A DNA stretch of 10,905 bases from JBLHKE01 sp047619485 (GCA_047619485.1 JBLHKE010000209.1:1-10905); one strand, 5' to 3'; positions 1 through 7,900 are shown, counted from the first letter of the stretch. The notes: generated by a model from the sequence alone, not told the origin. Translations and numbers: made by a program.

Positions 1-16
1 GAGGGCATCGCCGCCT

Positions 17-37
17 GAGAGCGCGAGACGCGCTCTC
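17..37. terminator. GC-rich hairpin, possible terminator
   Basis: Nine perfect base pairs (17-25 with 29-37) close on an AGA loop. No T run follows on the plus strand, so this is not a canonical intrinsic terminator. A short plus-strand frame from the window edge reaches a TGA at 16-18, so the hairpin could sit at the end of a gene lying mostly outside the window. The minus-strand ispA gene converges on it from the other side. The hairpin is seen directly; its role is inferred. Confidence 0.35.
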
Positions 38-41
38 TCAG

Positions 42-206
42 CTAAGGGGTTGTCAGGAAATAAGTCATACAAAGATGCGCAGGAATTTTAGCCAGCACCA
101 AGGCAGATTTCAGCGAGTATAGCGGGCTATTTGAGTTGGAAGCGAACGCGGGTGATGGCCAAAATAACCAGCAGATTGTAGGAGTTATTTACTGACAAGC
201 CCTAAG
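42..206. mobile_element. MITE-like palindromic element
   Basis: The outer 31 bases on the left (42-72) match the reverse complement of the outer 31 on the right (176-206) at 26 of 31 positions, including the shared cores TTGTCAG and AAATAA. The symmetry continues inward: AATTTTAGCCAGCACC around 84-99 is mirrored by ATTTTGGCCATCACC on the other strand around 151-165. The centre is a small ATAG-CGGG-CTAT hairpin near 119-130. The whole stretch is therefore one long imperfect palindrome without coding capacity, as expected of a miniature inverted-repeat element or a folded intergenic RNA. It ends one base before the ispA stop codon. I see no clear target-site duplication, and copy number cannot be judged from one window. 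Confidence 0.6.
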
Positions 207-207
207 A

Positions 208-1089
208 TCAATAATCGCGATTCAACATGTAGTCAGCGAACCCGCGCAGCACCTCGCCCTTCTTCCCAAACACATCAAGCGAGTCGACCGCCCTCTTCGT
301 CAACCGCCGAGCCTCTTTGCGCGAAGCCTCCAACCCGTAGATCGCCGGATACGTCGCCTTACCCACCGCCTCATCCTTGCCAGCGCTCTTGCCGAGTTTT
401 TCCGTCGTCTGCGTGACGTCGAGAATGTCGTCGATCACTTGGAATGCCAACCCTAAGGAATAGCCAAAGTCGCTCAGCGCCTGCAGTTGCTTCGGCGTCG
501 CATTCGCACTCATTCCGCCGAGCCGCAGCGAGCACTTCAACAGCGCCGCCGTCTTGCTCTCGTGGATAAATTTCAACTCGCGCTTACCGAGTCCTGCCCC
601 CTCCCCCTCCATGTCCATGACCTGGCCACCGATCAGATGTTGGCTGCCGGAAGTCACCGCCAGATCCATCACCATCTCAGAAACCGGGTAGCGTTTGGTC
701 GCGTTTGCACCGGCGACAAACTCGAAGGCCATCGCCTGCAACGCATCGCCAGCCAAGACGGCCGTGCCTTCACCGTAAACCGTGTGGCAAGTCGGCACGC
801 CACGGCGGAAATCGTCGTCGTCCATGCTCGGCAGATCGTCGTGGATCAGCGAGTAGGTGTGGATGCACTCGACCGCAGCCGCCAGCGGTAGCGCTAGTTC
901 GGCCTCTCCCCCACAAGCCTCCGCTGCCGCCACGCACAGGATCGGGCGCAGGCGTTTCCCACCAGCGAACAGGCTGTGTCGCATCGCTTTGTGCAAGGTC
1001 GCCGGCCGTGTGGTGGCGCGTGGAACCCGTTTCTTCAGGTCGGACTCGACCAGTTTGCGTGTCTTTTCGACGTAGGCTTTGAGATCCAT
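208..1089 (-). CDS. ispA: Polyprenyl diphosphate synthase (farnesyl/geranylgeranyl type)
   Basis: A cytoplasmic prenyltransferase that condenses isopentenyl diphosphate with allylic diphosphates to make C15 or C20 chains for quinones, carotenoids/hopanoids and undecaprenyl carrier lipids. The 293 residues match the usual family length. GGKRLRP (residues 43-49) binds diphosphate. The first aspartate-rich motif DDLPSMDDDD is at 84-93 and the second, DDILD, at 220-224; together they hold the magnesium ions. The two extra residues between the aspartates of the first motif are typical of bacterial type II FPP synthases. The ATG lies only 4 bases after the asd stop, so the two genes are probably co-transcribed and translationally coupled. 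Product chain length (FPP or GGPP) cannot be fixed by eye, so the symbol is by family. The stop codon lies directly against the palindromic element. Confidence 0.93.
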   Translation of the reverse strand: MDLKAYVEKTRKLVESDLKKRVPRATTRPATLHKAMRHSLFAGGKRLRPILCVAAAEACGGEAELALPLAAAVECIHTYSLIHDDLPSMDDDDFRRGVPTCHTVYGEGTAVLAGDALQAMAFEFVAGANATKRYPVSEMVMDLAVTSGSQHLIGGQVMDMEGEGAGLGKRELKFIHESKTAALLKCSLRLGGMSANATPKQLQALSDFGYSLGLAFQVIDDILDVTQTTEKLGKSAGKDEAVGKATYPAIYGLEASRKEARRLTKRAVDSLDVFGKKGEVLRGFADYMLNRDY

Positions 1090-1093
1090 CGTT

Positions 1094-2098
1094 CTAGTCT
1101 ACTAGGAGTTCCGCAATTTGCACCGCGTTCAAGGCAGCGCCCTTGCGCACCTGATCGCCGACCACCCAAAAACTCAACGCGTTCTCCAACACGATGTCCT
1201 TGCGGATTCGCCCGACCAGACAATCGTCCTGATCCGTCGTGTCCAACGGCGTCGGGAACTCCATATTCGCTGGGTCATCGATCACCCCAACCCCGTCCGC
1301 TGCCGCAATCAGCTCGCGTGCCTTCTCCACATTCGGGACGCTATCGAACTGCGCGGTCACAGCGATCGAGTGCGAGCGGTAGACCGGCACGCGCACGCAG
1401 GTCACCGACGCGTGGAAATCCGGAGCACTGAGAATTTTGCGCCCTTCGTTCTCCATCTTCATCTCCTCCTTCGTGTAGCCATTTTCCAAAAAGGCATCCA
1501 CCTGCGGGATGACGTTGAAGGCGATCTGCTTCGGGTAGACACTGAGCTCGACCGGCTCGCCGGCAGAGATAGCCTTGACCTGATTCTCCAGCTCGAGGAT
1601 GCCCTGCGCACCACTGCCAGAAACTGCCTGGTAGCTTGAGGCGATGACGTTCTTCACTCCCCAAGCGCGATGCAACGGTGCCAATCCCATCAAGGTCACG
1701 ATCGTCGTGCAATTCGGGTTTGCGATGATCCCCTGGTGCAACTTGGCCGCCTCCGGGTTCACTTCCGGAACCACCAGCGGCACCGTCTCGTCCATCCTGA
1801 AAGCGGATGAGTTGTCGATCACCACCGCACCAGCCGCGACAGCATGCTTAGCGAACTCCAGAGATATCCCGCCTCCGGCACTGAAGAGGGCAATATCAAC
1901 CCCTTCAAACGACTCCGGAGTCAGCTCCTTGACGATCACCTCCTCACCTTTAAACTTCAGAGTCTTCCCCGCTGAGCGGGCAGAAGCGAGTAGGCTGAGA
2001 GTGCCGACCGGAAACCCCCTCTGCTCAAGGCAGAGGAGCATCTCGGCACCGACCGCGCCGGTAGCCCCGGCGATGGCAACATGATAGGACTTGCTCAT
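1094..2098 (-). CDS. asd: Aspartate-semialdehyde dehydrogenase
   Basis: NADPH-dependent reduction of aspartyl-4-phosphate to aspartate semialdehyde, the branch point to lysine/diaminopimelate, threonine and methionine; cytoplasmic. The 334 residues are the normal length. The N-terminal nucleotide-binding loop GATGAVG is at 11-17. The catalytic cysteine is C130 in NPNCTTI. Q157 in YQAVSGSGAQG and H243 in VYRSHS complete the active site. It is the first gene of a two-gene operon with ispA, whose start follows after 4 bases, and it diverges from the L,D-transpeptidase gene across only 52 bases. No strong Shine-Dalgarno sequence precedes the ATG. All key residues are present, so the protein should be active. 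The enzyme supplies the diaminopimelate pathway, which fits a peptidoglycan enzyme next door, although that link is inference. Confidence 0.95.
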   Translation of the reverse strand: MSKSYHVAIAGATGAVGAEMLLCLEQRGFPVGTLSLLASARSAGKTLKFKGEEVIVKELTPESFEGVDIALFSAGGGISLEFAKHAVAAGAVVIDNSSAFRMDETVPLVVPEVNPEAAKLHQGIIANPNCTTIVTLMGLAPLHRAWGVKNVIASSYQAVSGSGAQGILELENQVKAISAGEPVELSVYPKQIAFNVIPQVDAFLENGYTKEEMKMENEGRKILSAPDFHASVTCVRVPVYRSHSIAVTAQFDSVPNVEKARELIAAADGVGVIDDPANMEFPTPLDTTDQDDCLVGRIRKDIVLENALSFWVVGDQVRKGAALNAVQIAELLVD

Positions 2099-2150
2099 AG
2101 TGAATTCGTATCCAAATTTTGGGACGCCAGACTAACGTATCACCCGCAAG
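2099..2150. promoter_or_regulatory. Divergent asd / L,D-transpeptidase intergenic region
   Basis: These 52 bases separate two divergent start codons and so must hold, or overlap, the promoters for both directions unless these lie inside the genes. An 11-bp inverted repeat, CCAAATTTTGG (2112-2122), is the only symmetric element and could be an operator. No convincing -35/-10 pair could be assigned on either strand. Confidence 0.3.
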
Positions 2151-2615
2151 ATGCAACGCCCCACTACTAGAATCGAAGTCTCCGTCCCGGAGCAAAAACT
2201 CACTCTTTTCATCGACGACCTCGTTGCCGCAACCTACCCGATTTCCACCTCCAAATTCGGGCTTGGCAGCGAAGAAAATAGCAATCGCACCCCGCTCGGT
2301 GCGTTCCAGATCAAAGAGAAAATCGGCGCAGAGCACCCGATCCACACCATCTTCAAAGGTCGCCTCCCCGAGGGTAGTTGGGAATCCAAGCAGATCGTGG
2401 AAGACGACCTCATCCTCAGCCGAATCCTATGGTTAGAAGGCCTAGATCCGGAGAATGCCAACACCGTCGACCGCTACATCTACATCCACGGCACCAACCA
2501 AGAGGAGTTGATCGGCACTCCAGCCAGCCACGGATGTGTGCGCATGCGTAATCTAGACATGATCGAGCTCTACGACCTCGTGGCTGCGGACGCCCCTGTT
2601 TTTATCGACGCTTGA
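2151..2615 (+). CDS. L,D-transpeptidase (YkuD domain), no signal peptide
   Basis: YkuD-fold cysteine transpeptidase. The family makes 3-3 crosslinks between diaminopimelate residues in peptidoglycan, or attaches lipoproteins to the wall. The 154 residues are essentially one bare domain. H113 in IHGTNQ and the signature SHGCVRM, with catalytic C129, H127 and R131, are intact. The beta-rich N-terminal half runs straight from the start with no signal peptide or anchor. An in-frame TAA at 2133-2135 with no start codon after it rules out a hidden upstream leader. Known wall-acting members are usually exported, so location and substrate are uncertain: a cytoplasmic role, for example in precursor metabolism, or a non-classical export route are both possible. 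A small lipoprotein gene follows 110 bases downstream on the same strand. Confidence 0.88.
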   Translation: MQRPTTRIEVSVPEQKLTLFIDDLVAATYPISTSKFGLGSEENSNRTPLGAFQIKEKIGAEHPIHTIFKGRLPEGSWESKQIVEDDLILSRILWLEGLDPENANTVDRYIYIHGTNQEELIGTPASHGCVRMRNLDMIELYDLVAADAPVFIDA

Positions 2616-2725
2616 GGTAGATTTATTCCATTGCAATTCCTTATAGCACACCTAGCTTTACCGCCGAGTTTACCGGAATACCCGGGCAGATTCACAAAAT
2701 CCACACTAGCAGAGAAGTCATTAAT

Positions 2726-2860
2726 ATGAACAATTCCATCAAACTCATCCTCGCTGCGGCCGCAGCCATGTTCGCTTTCGCATCGTGCGCCAGTAAAGAA
2801 GTACCGGCTCCGACACAGCAAGCTCCAACTAACGACGGCGGCGTCTACTCGGACAAGTAG
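2726..2860 (+). CDS. Tiny putative lipoprotein ending in lysine
   Basis: A 44-codon gene. A basic N-terminus (MNNSIK) precedes an alanine-rich hydrophobic stretch (about 7-19) and a lipobox-like FASC with Cys21, so signal peptidase II cleavage would leave a mature lipopeptide of about 24 residues. The mature part is Pro/Thr/Gln-rich and ends GGVYSDK. AGAGAAG at 2711-2717 is a plausible ribosome binding site. A weak promoter candidate is TTGCAA (2631-2636) with TAGCTT (2653-2658). A strong terminator follows 25 bases after the stop, which supports a real, well-expressed short transcript. No known family is recognised. The C-terminal lysine recalls Braun lipoprotein, whose terminal Lys is bonded to peptidoglycan by L,D-transpeptidases, one of which is encoded just upstream; this comparison is speculative. 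Confidence 0.75.
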   Translation: MNNSIKLILAAAAAMFAFASCASKEVPAPTQQAPTNDGGVYSDK

Positions 2861-2885
2861 TCCCAGCTGACAAACTTTTCGAAAG

Positions 2886-2918
2886 CGGTCAGGTGCTTCG
2901 GTGCCTGGCCGTTTTTTT
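2886..2918 (+). terminator. Strong intrinsic terminator with UUCG loop
   Basis: An 11-bp stem (2886-2896 with 2901-2911, three pairs being G-U type) closes on a C(UUCG)G tetraloop and is followed by seven T residues (2912-2918). It ends the lipoprotein transcript. It lies 34 bases beyond the stop of the converging nif3 gene; read on the minus strand the hairpin lacks a good T run, so it is mainly one-directional. Confidence 0.9.
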
Positions 2919-2952
2919 GTGCCCGTGACAGAAGTTGCAACCCGTCGCCACT

Positions 2953-3708
2953 CTACAAACCCGTCGGATGGTCCAGAAACGCTTCCGTCACGCCGAACTG
3001 ATCCGCTAGGTGCTTCGCTAGCGCGCGAACCCCAAAGGTCTCGGTCGCGTAGTGCCCACCGTAGATCACATTCACCCCCAGTTCTTGCGCCGCCGTGTAG
3101 CTCCAGTGCGGCCCCTCGCCGGTAATGAACGTATCGATCCCATCAGCCGCGATCGCATTGATCTCTCCACCCGCGCCACCAGTGATCACTCCCACGACGC
3201 CCGCGTCCCCGTTGCCGCCTGAACAGACGTGAACCTTCGATCCGACCGCTCGCTCGACCTTGCCGGCCAGCTCTAACAAAGTCACATCCAACACCTGCTG
3301 CAATCCGAGCTTGATCCCCTTCCAATCGAAGAACGGCTTCACCCCATCCATGCCAAGAGCCTGTGTCAGCAGAGCGTTGTTCCCCAGCTCCGGGTGAACA
3401 TCTAGCGGAATGTGGCAACTGTAGATGGCCAAACCAGCGTCCATCGCCAGCTTCAGCTTCTCGTGCAGCCCGCCCACAATCGGCTGCGCACCCGACCAGA
3501 ACATGCCGTGGTGGACGATCAGCAGATCAGCCCCGGCCGCCACCGCATCGCGCACCACTGGCAGCGACGCATCCACTGCGGCGACCACTTTGTTCACCTC
3601 CGTGTTTCCAGTGAGCTGCAAACCATTCATCGCACCGGGGTAGTCGGGAATCTCAGCAACCCTCAGGGTCTGATCGAGGTAGTTGATGATCGAGTGAAGG
3701 TCAGCCAT
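2953..3708 (-). CDS. Nif3/YbgI-family dinuclear metal protein
   Basis: A conserved cytoplasmic protein of the Nif3-like (DUF34, YbgI) family, which forms a hexameric ring with a two-metal site in each subunit. Proposed roles include GTP cyclohydrolase I type 2-like activity, but none is established. With the ATG at 3708 the protein has 251 residues, matching the short, YbgI-like form. Metal ligands are visible: HHG at 66-68, CHIPLD at 98-103 and GGHYATE at 217-223, with TGEGPHW just before. I chose this start because MADLHSIINYLDQ is where the family's first helix normally begins. The frame stays open upstream to 3897 and offers a TTG at 3801 that would add 31 residues, but those do not resemble the family. 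The ribosome binding site is weak. Confidence 0.9.
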   Translation of the reverse strand: MADLHSIINYLDQTLRVAEIPDYPGAMNGLQLTGNTEVNKVVAAVDASLPVVRDAVAAGADLLIVHHGMFWSGAQPIVGGLHEKLKLAMDAGLAIYSCHIPLDVHPELGNNALLTQALGMDGVKPFFDWKGIKLGLQQVLDVTLLELAGKVERAVGSKVHVCSGGNGDAGVVGVITGGAGGEINAIAADGIDTFITGEGPHWSYTAAQELGVNVIYGGHYATETFGVRALAKHLADQFGVTEAFLDHPTGL

Positions 3709-3956
3709 GACTGAACCTACGCCGATCCCGGGCGCTAGTTCCAGCAAGAATTCTGACACTGGCACTCCGATTGCCGCCGCGTCACGATCCTGTCCAAGCA
3801 ACGCTTCCGCGACGTGGTATTGAGCGTCTAAATCCTCGTTCAGAGCCTCGCGCGCGACCGATTCTAGGCGCTGGAAATTCGACTCTCGTGGAGCATTTCA
3901 AGACTTGCCAGCCAAGCCGAGCGATCACGGGGAGAATCAGCCATGGCGGCATTCAT
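3709..3956 (-). pseudogene. Possible remnant of an unidentified small gene
   Basis: On the minus strand an ATG at 3956 (or 3944) opens a frame that reads MADSPRDRSAWLASLEMLHE and stops at 3864. A GGTGG sequence lies a few bases upstream of the ATG at 3956. Around 3865-3890 a one-base shift would join it to a second open frame that continues with an acidic, helix-like sequence (RLESVAREALNEDLDAQYHV and on) and runs without a stop into nif3. The two halves look more protein-like than chance intergenic sequence, which suggests a small helical protein gene broken by a frameshift and now fused in frame to nif3. I do not recognise the family. It could also be plain intergenic DNA or a genuine N-terminal extension of nif3 starting at the TTG at 3801. 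Confidence 0.3.
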
Positions 3957-4144
3957 GGTGCCACCCCAGCAAGCGGTCAAACCGGGAGCAGTTAGATTTC
4001 CGCGACACAAACTTCACTACTCAAATTACACGCCTTATTATTCATGCTTTCCGCGGCAATGTTTACATTTATGCCGTATATCATTGTGACGAGGGGAAAA
4101 CCTCGCAACTCAATCCACAACCCACTGGAAGAAAGAACCTTACA
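3957..4144 (+). promoter_or_regulatory. Leader region of the carbonic anhydrase pseudogene
   Basis: These 188 bases hold no gene that I can support. The 3' half is AT-richer than its surroundings, as expected near a promoter. A short hairpin (CGAGG, loop GGAAAA, CCTCG; about 4090-4105) lies in the likely 5' untranslated region. GGAAGAAAG at about 4127-4135 could serve as ribosome binding site for the ATG at 4145. No well-spaced -35/-10 pair was found. Confidence 0.25.
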
Positions 4145-4839
4145 ATGAAAACATCCATCCTCTTGGTATCCATCCTCAGCCTCAGCCTCCCCCTTGCTAT
4201 CGCAGACAACGCTCTGCCAGTGACCAAGGAGAAGCAGGACGCCCTAACTCCTGATGCAGTCCTCACGGATCTCTCTGCCGGCAATAAACGCTTCGTCGAA
4301 GGCAAGCTCAGCGAGCCAAAGGTGAAAGCCCGCGTGAAGGCATCGACCACCGGCCAGTAGCCGAAGGCCTTCATCCTCTCATGCATCGATTCGCGAGTGC
4401 CGGTCGAGCAGGTGTTCGACCAAGGCTTCGGTGATGTCTTCGTCGGCCGCGTAGCTGGTAACATCGAGAACGGCGACCAACTCAGCACGATGGAATTCGC
4501 AGCCGCAGTCTCCGCCGTTAAAGTCATCATGGTCCTCGGACATGAGGCCTGCGGTGCCGTCAAAGGTGCCTGCGACCATGTCAAGATGGGCAACCTCACC
4601 GGTCTCCTCGAGAACATCGATCCCGCCATCAAAAAGGTGAAGGGTCATGAGGACAAAGGACGCAACTCGAAGAACAAAGAGTTCGTTGCCGAGGTCGTGA
4701 AGATGAATGTCGCCGAGACCCGTCGCGGACATCCGCAAGCGCAGCGAGGCACTCGCCAAGCTCGAGAAGGAAGGCAAGATCAAGGATCGTCGGAGGCGTC
4801 TACTCGCTGCAGACCGGCGAGATCACCGTCCTCGACTAG
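4145..4839 (+). pseudogene. Secreted beta-carbonic anhydrase, broken by three lesions
   Basis: Beta-class carbonic anhydrases hydrate CO2 to bicarbonate at a zinc ion. Codons 1-20 encode a signal peptide (MKTSILLVSILSLSLPLAIA), so the ancestral enzyme was probably periplasmic. Zinc-site motifs are intact: SCIDSR (C80, D82, R84) and GHEACGA (H133, C136), with GRVAGN between. Three lesions break the frame. First, an amber TAG at 4358-4360 sits just after GQ and before PKAFILSCIDSR, where relatives usually carry an aromatic residue, as if TAC/TAT became TAG. Second, an extra C lies in the CCC run 4719-4721. Third, an extra G lies in 4784-4785. Correcting the two insertions gives a natural C-terminus (KIVGGVYSLQTGEITVLD) and a stop at 4837-4839, about 230 residues in all. 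Codons elsewhere look well kept, so the loss is recent or partly a sequencing artefact. Confidence 0.88.
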
Positions 4840-4864
4840 TCAGAAAATTCTAATATTGGTTGGT

Positions 4865-4899
4865 AGGGGCGTAGTCGCTTGGTAGGCGGCCGCGCCCCT
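4865..4899. other. Inverted repeat between convergent genes
   Basis: AGGGGCG (4865-4871) and CGCCCCT (4893-4899) form a 7-bp GC-rich stem with a 21-base loop, 25 bases after the ancestral stop of the carbonic anhydrase pseudogene. No T run follows, so a terminator role is only possible. The rest of the 4840-4989 gap shows nothing else that I can support. Confidence 0.25.
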
Positions 4900-4989
4900 C
4901 ATCACGTACCTTCACTTGTCAGTCGCCAGATGAGAAGGGCTGCCACGGAAAACTAGGCCTCTGACCTCACGCGCCGAGACGAGCCACCC

Positions 4990-7900
4990 CTATGGTTTCT
5001 GCTCGATTTTCGATTCGATGTCCACCGGCAGTTTCGGGGCTTTCTTCTTTGCAACTTTCTTCGCTTTCGCCGTTTTCTTCGCTTTCGCTGGTGCAGCCTC
5101 AGGCTCCTCTTCACCCGCGTGCACAGGAACCACCTTGATTTCAACATCCACGGGCACCGCACGCAGACCTGAGATGATCCTTTCCAAACGATCGATCGTC
5201 TGGTCGGCCAAAGTCTGCGGCTTCGAGTAGCCAACACCAGCCGTCGCGATCGTCTCTTTGATATCGTCGAGACCTTTGGTGAAGGCCTTCATGCCACCGA
5301 GCATCCGCGTGACTGGATCGTTCTCGCCAGCCCCACCCATTAGTTGATTGCGGGCGAAGGTCTTCTTGATCTCCCCCCAGCGGGCAGCCTCGTCCTCTGT
5401 GAATCGCTCTTCGAGTTCGCGGAACTTGAGAAGGTTCGCCTCCGCTCCGTCGGTCAATGTCTGCGACTCGTTCTCGTAGTGATCAACGATCAGTTCCTCG
5501 ACCTCCTCATCCGTCATCAGACCAAGGATCTTCTCGGCGATGCGGTTCATGTTGCGGTAGCTACCCTGCAGCTTGAACGCCGGCTCGGTGCGGTAGGCAT
5601 CCTCCATCGCGGCACTCCGGATGTACTCAAGGTTCACGCGCAAGATGGTATCGCGGACGCGCATGAGCTTCTTCATCACGCTGACGAGTTCATCGATCTC
5701 CTCAACCGAATAGTTGCCTTCGAAATCGATGCCCTCCTGCGAACCGCTCTCGGTCAGTTGCATGATCGCGTAGACATCTTTCTGGCTGCGGCTCGCTAGC
5801 TTCGAGAGCACCGGGTTGCTCGTCAGGCAGTTCTCAATGTAGCTGTCCTTGAATGCTGCCTCGTGCCCGCCGAGAATATCACCGAGGTTGTAGGTGTCGG
5901 CCCGGTTGGCGAGCATGTCTGGGATCTGGAACTTACCACCACTCTCGGTGTAGGGGTTGCCAGCCATGACGACCGCGACTTTTTTACCACGTAAGTCGTA
6001 AGTTTTTGCCTGGCCTTCGTAGACGCCCTCGATCTTGCGCTGACCGTCACACAGCGAGATGAATTTTTGCAAAAACTCTGGGTTGCAGTGCTGGATATCA
6101 TCGAGATACAGCATGATGTTGTCGCCCATCTCGAGCGCCAGGTTGAGCTTTTTAATCTCTTCACGCGCACTCGCGTTTGGTGCATCGGCTGGGTCGAGCG
6201 AGGTCACGTCGTGGCCGATCGCTGGTCCGTTGACCTTCATAAAGGTCACGCCAATGCGGTTGGCGATGTATTCCATGAGGGTCGTCTTGCCGTAACCGGG
6301 AGGTGAGACTAGCAACAGCAAGCCCATGCGGTCGGTGCGAGTATCACTGCCGGCGGTGCCCATCTGCTTGGCGAGGTTGTCACCAACCATCGGCAGGTAG
6401 ACTTGGTCAAGCAGGCGGTTGCGCACAAATGAGCTCATCACGCGCGGCTTAAACTCGTCCAGACGCATGACTTTGCGCTTCGCCTCCACCAGCTCTGTTT
6501 TCAGGTGTTGGTAGGCTTCGAAGCGTGGCACGATATCACGCTCGAAACGGATGAGTTTTTGGCTGAATGCCAGGAAGTCGAGCTGGTAGCTCTTGTCGTC
6601 GGCGATCGATGCGTGGCTACCCAGCAGGCCTTCGACCACCGCAGAGGTCGACACGTCGGACACTTCGGTTCGTTGGAACCCGCCGCGCAGGAGATGCGCC
6701 GCGGCCTCCTCGATGTAAGAATCCTCTGGCGACTCGGCACTGCCACGGATCCAATCGAGAATAATCTGATAGAGCGCCGCCACGTCATCAGCAACCCCTT
6801 CGCAGGCGGCCGCGAACGCTTTGTCGACGCGCTTGCTCGTGAGCACTTGCTTGAAATGCGTCACGATTGCAGCCGACTCCGGACTCACGGTGAAGCTCGC
6901 GTCGTCCTGCAGCTCGTTGAAAAGGTATTCGGCAGCGCCTGCCTCGATCTCAAACGGGGTGCCATCGACAAATTTAGCGACCAGCGACTCGATCTCGTCG
7001 ATGTATTCCTGCTGGGCTTTCTCGTTGGCGAATGTTTTCGCCATCAACCCGAAAGACAAAATTTTCTTCTGCAGCGTCTCGTTCGATGCGCCCTGGTGGC
7101 ACCAGAAGAGAATCGCCAGCGCGCGTGCGGCTGGGGTGAAACGCAACAGGCCAATCCCCTCGTGGACAGGAACCAGAGCCGAAAGGATTTTCAACGCATC
7201 CTGATCATGGACTCCTTTCGTGTATCCCTCCGCATAGCGAGGCCCCATGAACTGCTGGATTTCATCGAGCGTCGGCAAGGAGTCATGCTCGGCCAGATAT
7301 TTCCACGCGAGGTATTCGGCGCGGTAGACATCTGAATTTTCGGAGACGACCAACTGCTCCCAGACCGCTCGGGTCTTGAGGAACTCGTCGTCGTCGATCT
7401 GCTCGAAGAAGTCGGTGCCGCCAAGGTGGAAGAACATCTCGTCTTCGCGTGGAACCATGCTGAGATCGAGCGCCTGCGTGTTGACGGAGAACTTGTGCTT
7501 GCCGAACTGGATGATGTTCTTGCCATCGACGTAGAGTTCGTTGCGGTCCTTCAGCTGGCGGACGGAATCCTCACGGATCGTCTTCAGCTGCGTCTGGATG
7601 TCGTCGGCTTTAACGCTGTCACCTAGCTCTGTGAGCTGCGCAATCACATCGCGCACCTTGTCGATCATCAGATCGCTGGCGAGGTAGCCGTTGATCTCGT
7701 TGATGGTCTCGAATCCGGCGACCCGGTTGCGGATGCCCTTGAGAATGCGTTCGCCGGAGCGAACAAGCGTCCCGGCGCGTTTGTTGCGCTGCTCGATGAG
7801 CGCCTGCTTGCGCGACTCGAAGGCGTCGTAGATCTCTTCACGCTTCTCGGTGAGCTGCTCGACGTATTCGTCGAACTCGCTGAACTTGCCCTCGAGTTCC

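Noticed and set aside
1..18. End of a plus-strand gene entering from the left edge
   Set aside because: Only five codons before a TGA; far too short to support a coding call.
2953..3801. Longer nif3 with the TTG start at 3801
   Set aside because: The extra 31 residues do not match the family, whose first helix begins at the ATG at 3708; kept only as a finding.
4062..4084. TTTACA and TATCAT as a promoter for the carbonic anhydrase
   Set aside because: Only 11 bases separate them, too few for a sigma-70 type promoter.
4358..4360. Amber stop in the carbonic anhydrase as a recoded codon (readthrough, or pyrrolysine-type use)
   Set aside because: TAG ends asd, the lipoprotein, nif3, the giant ATPase and the flotillin in this window, and two frameshifts further on also break the gene.
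4081..4632. 183-codon minus-strand open frame over the carbonic anhydrase region
   Set aside because: Low-complexity Ser/Arg/Thr-rich translation; the plus strand carries the recognisable zinc-enzyme motifs.
4860..4886. Direct repeat TTGGTAGG at 4860-4867 and 4879-4886
   Set aside because: Eight bases twice in a short GT-rich stretch; likely chance, with no flanking structure.
4955..4967. Terminator for the giant ATPase
   Set aside because: A 5-bp stem with a 3-base loop and only four T residues after it on the minus strand; too weak to call.
6505..7335. 276-codon plus-strand open frame opposite the ATPase
   Set aside because: Mirror of a codon-biased gene on the other strand; the minus-strand ATPase has clear motifs and this frame has none.
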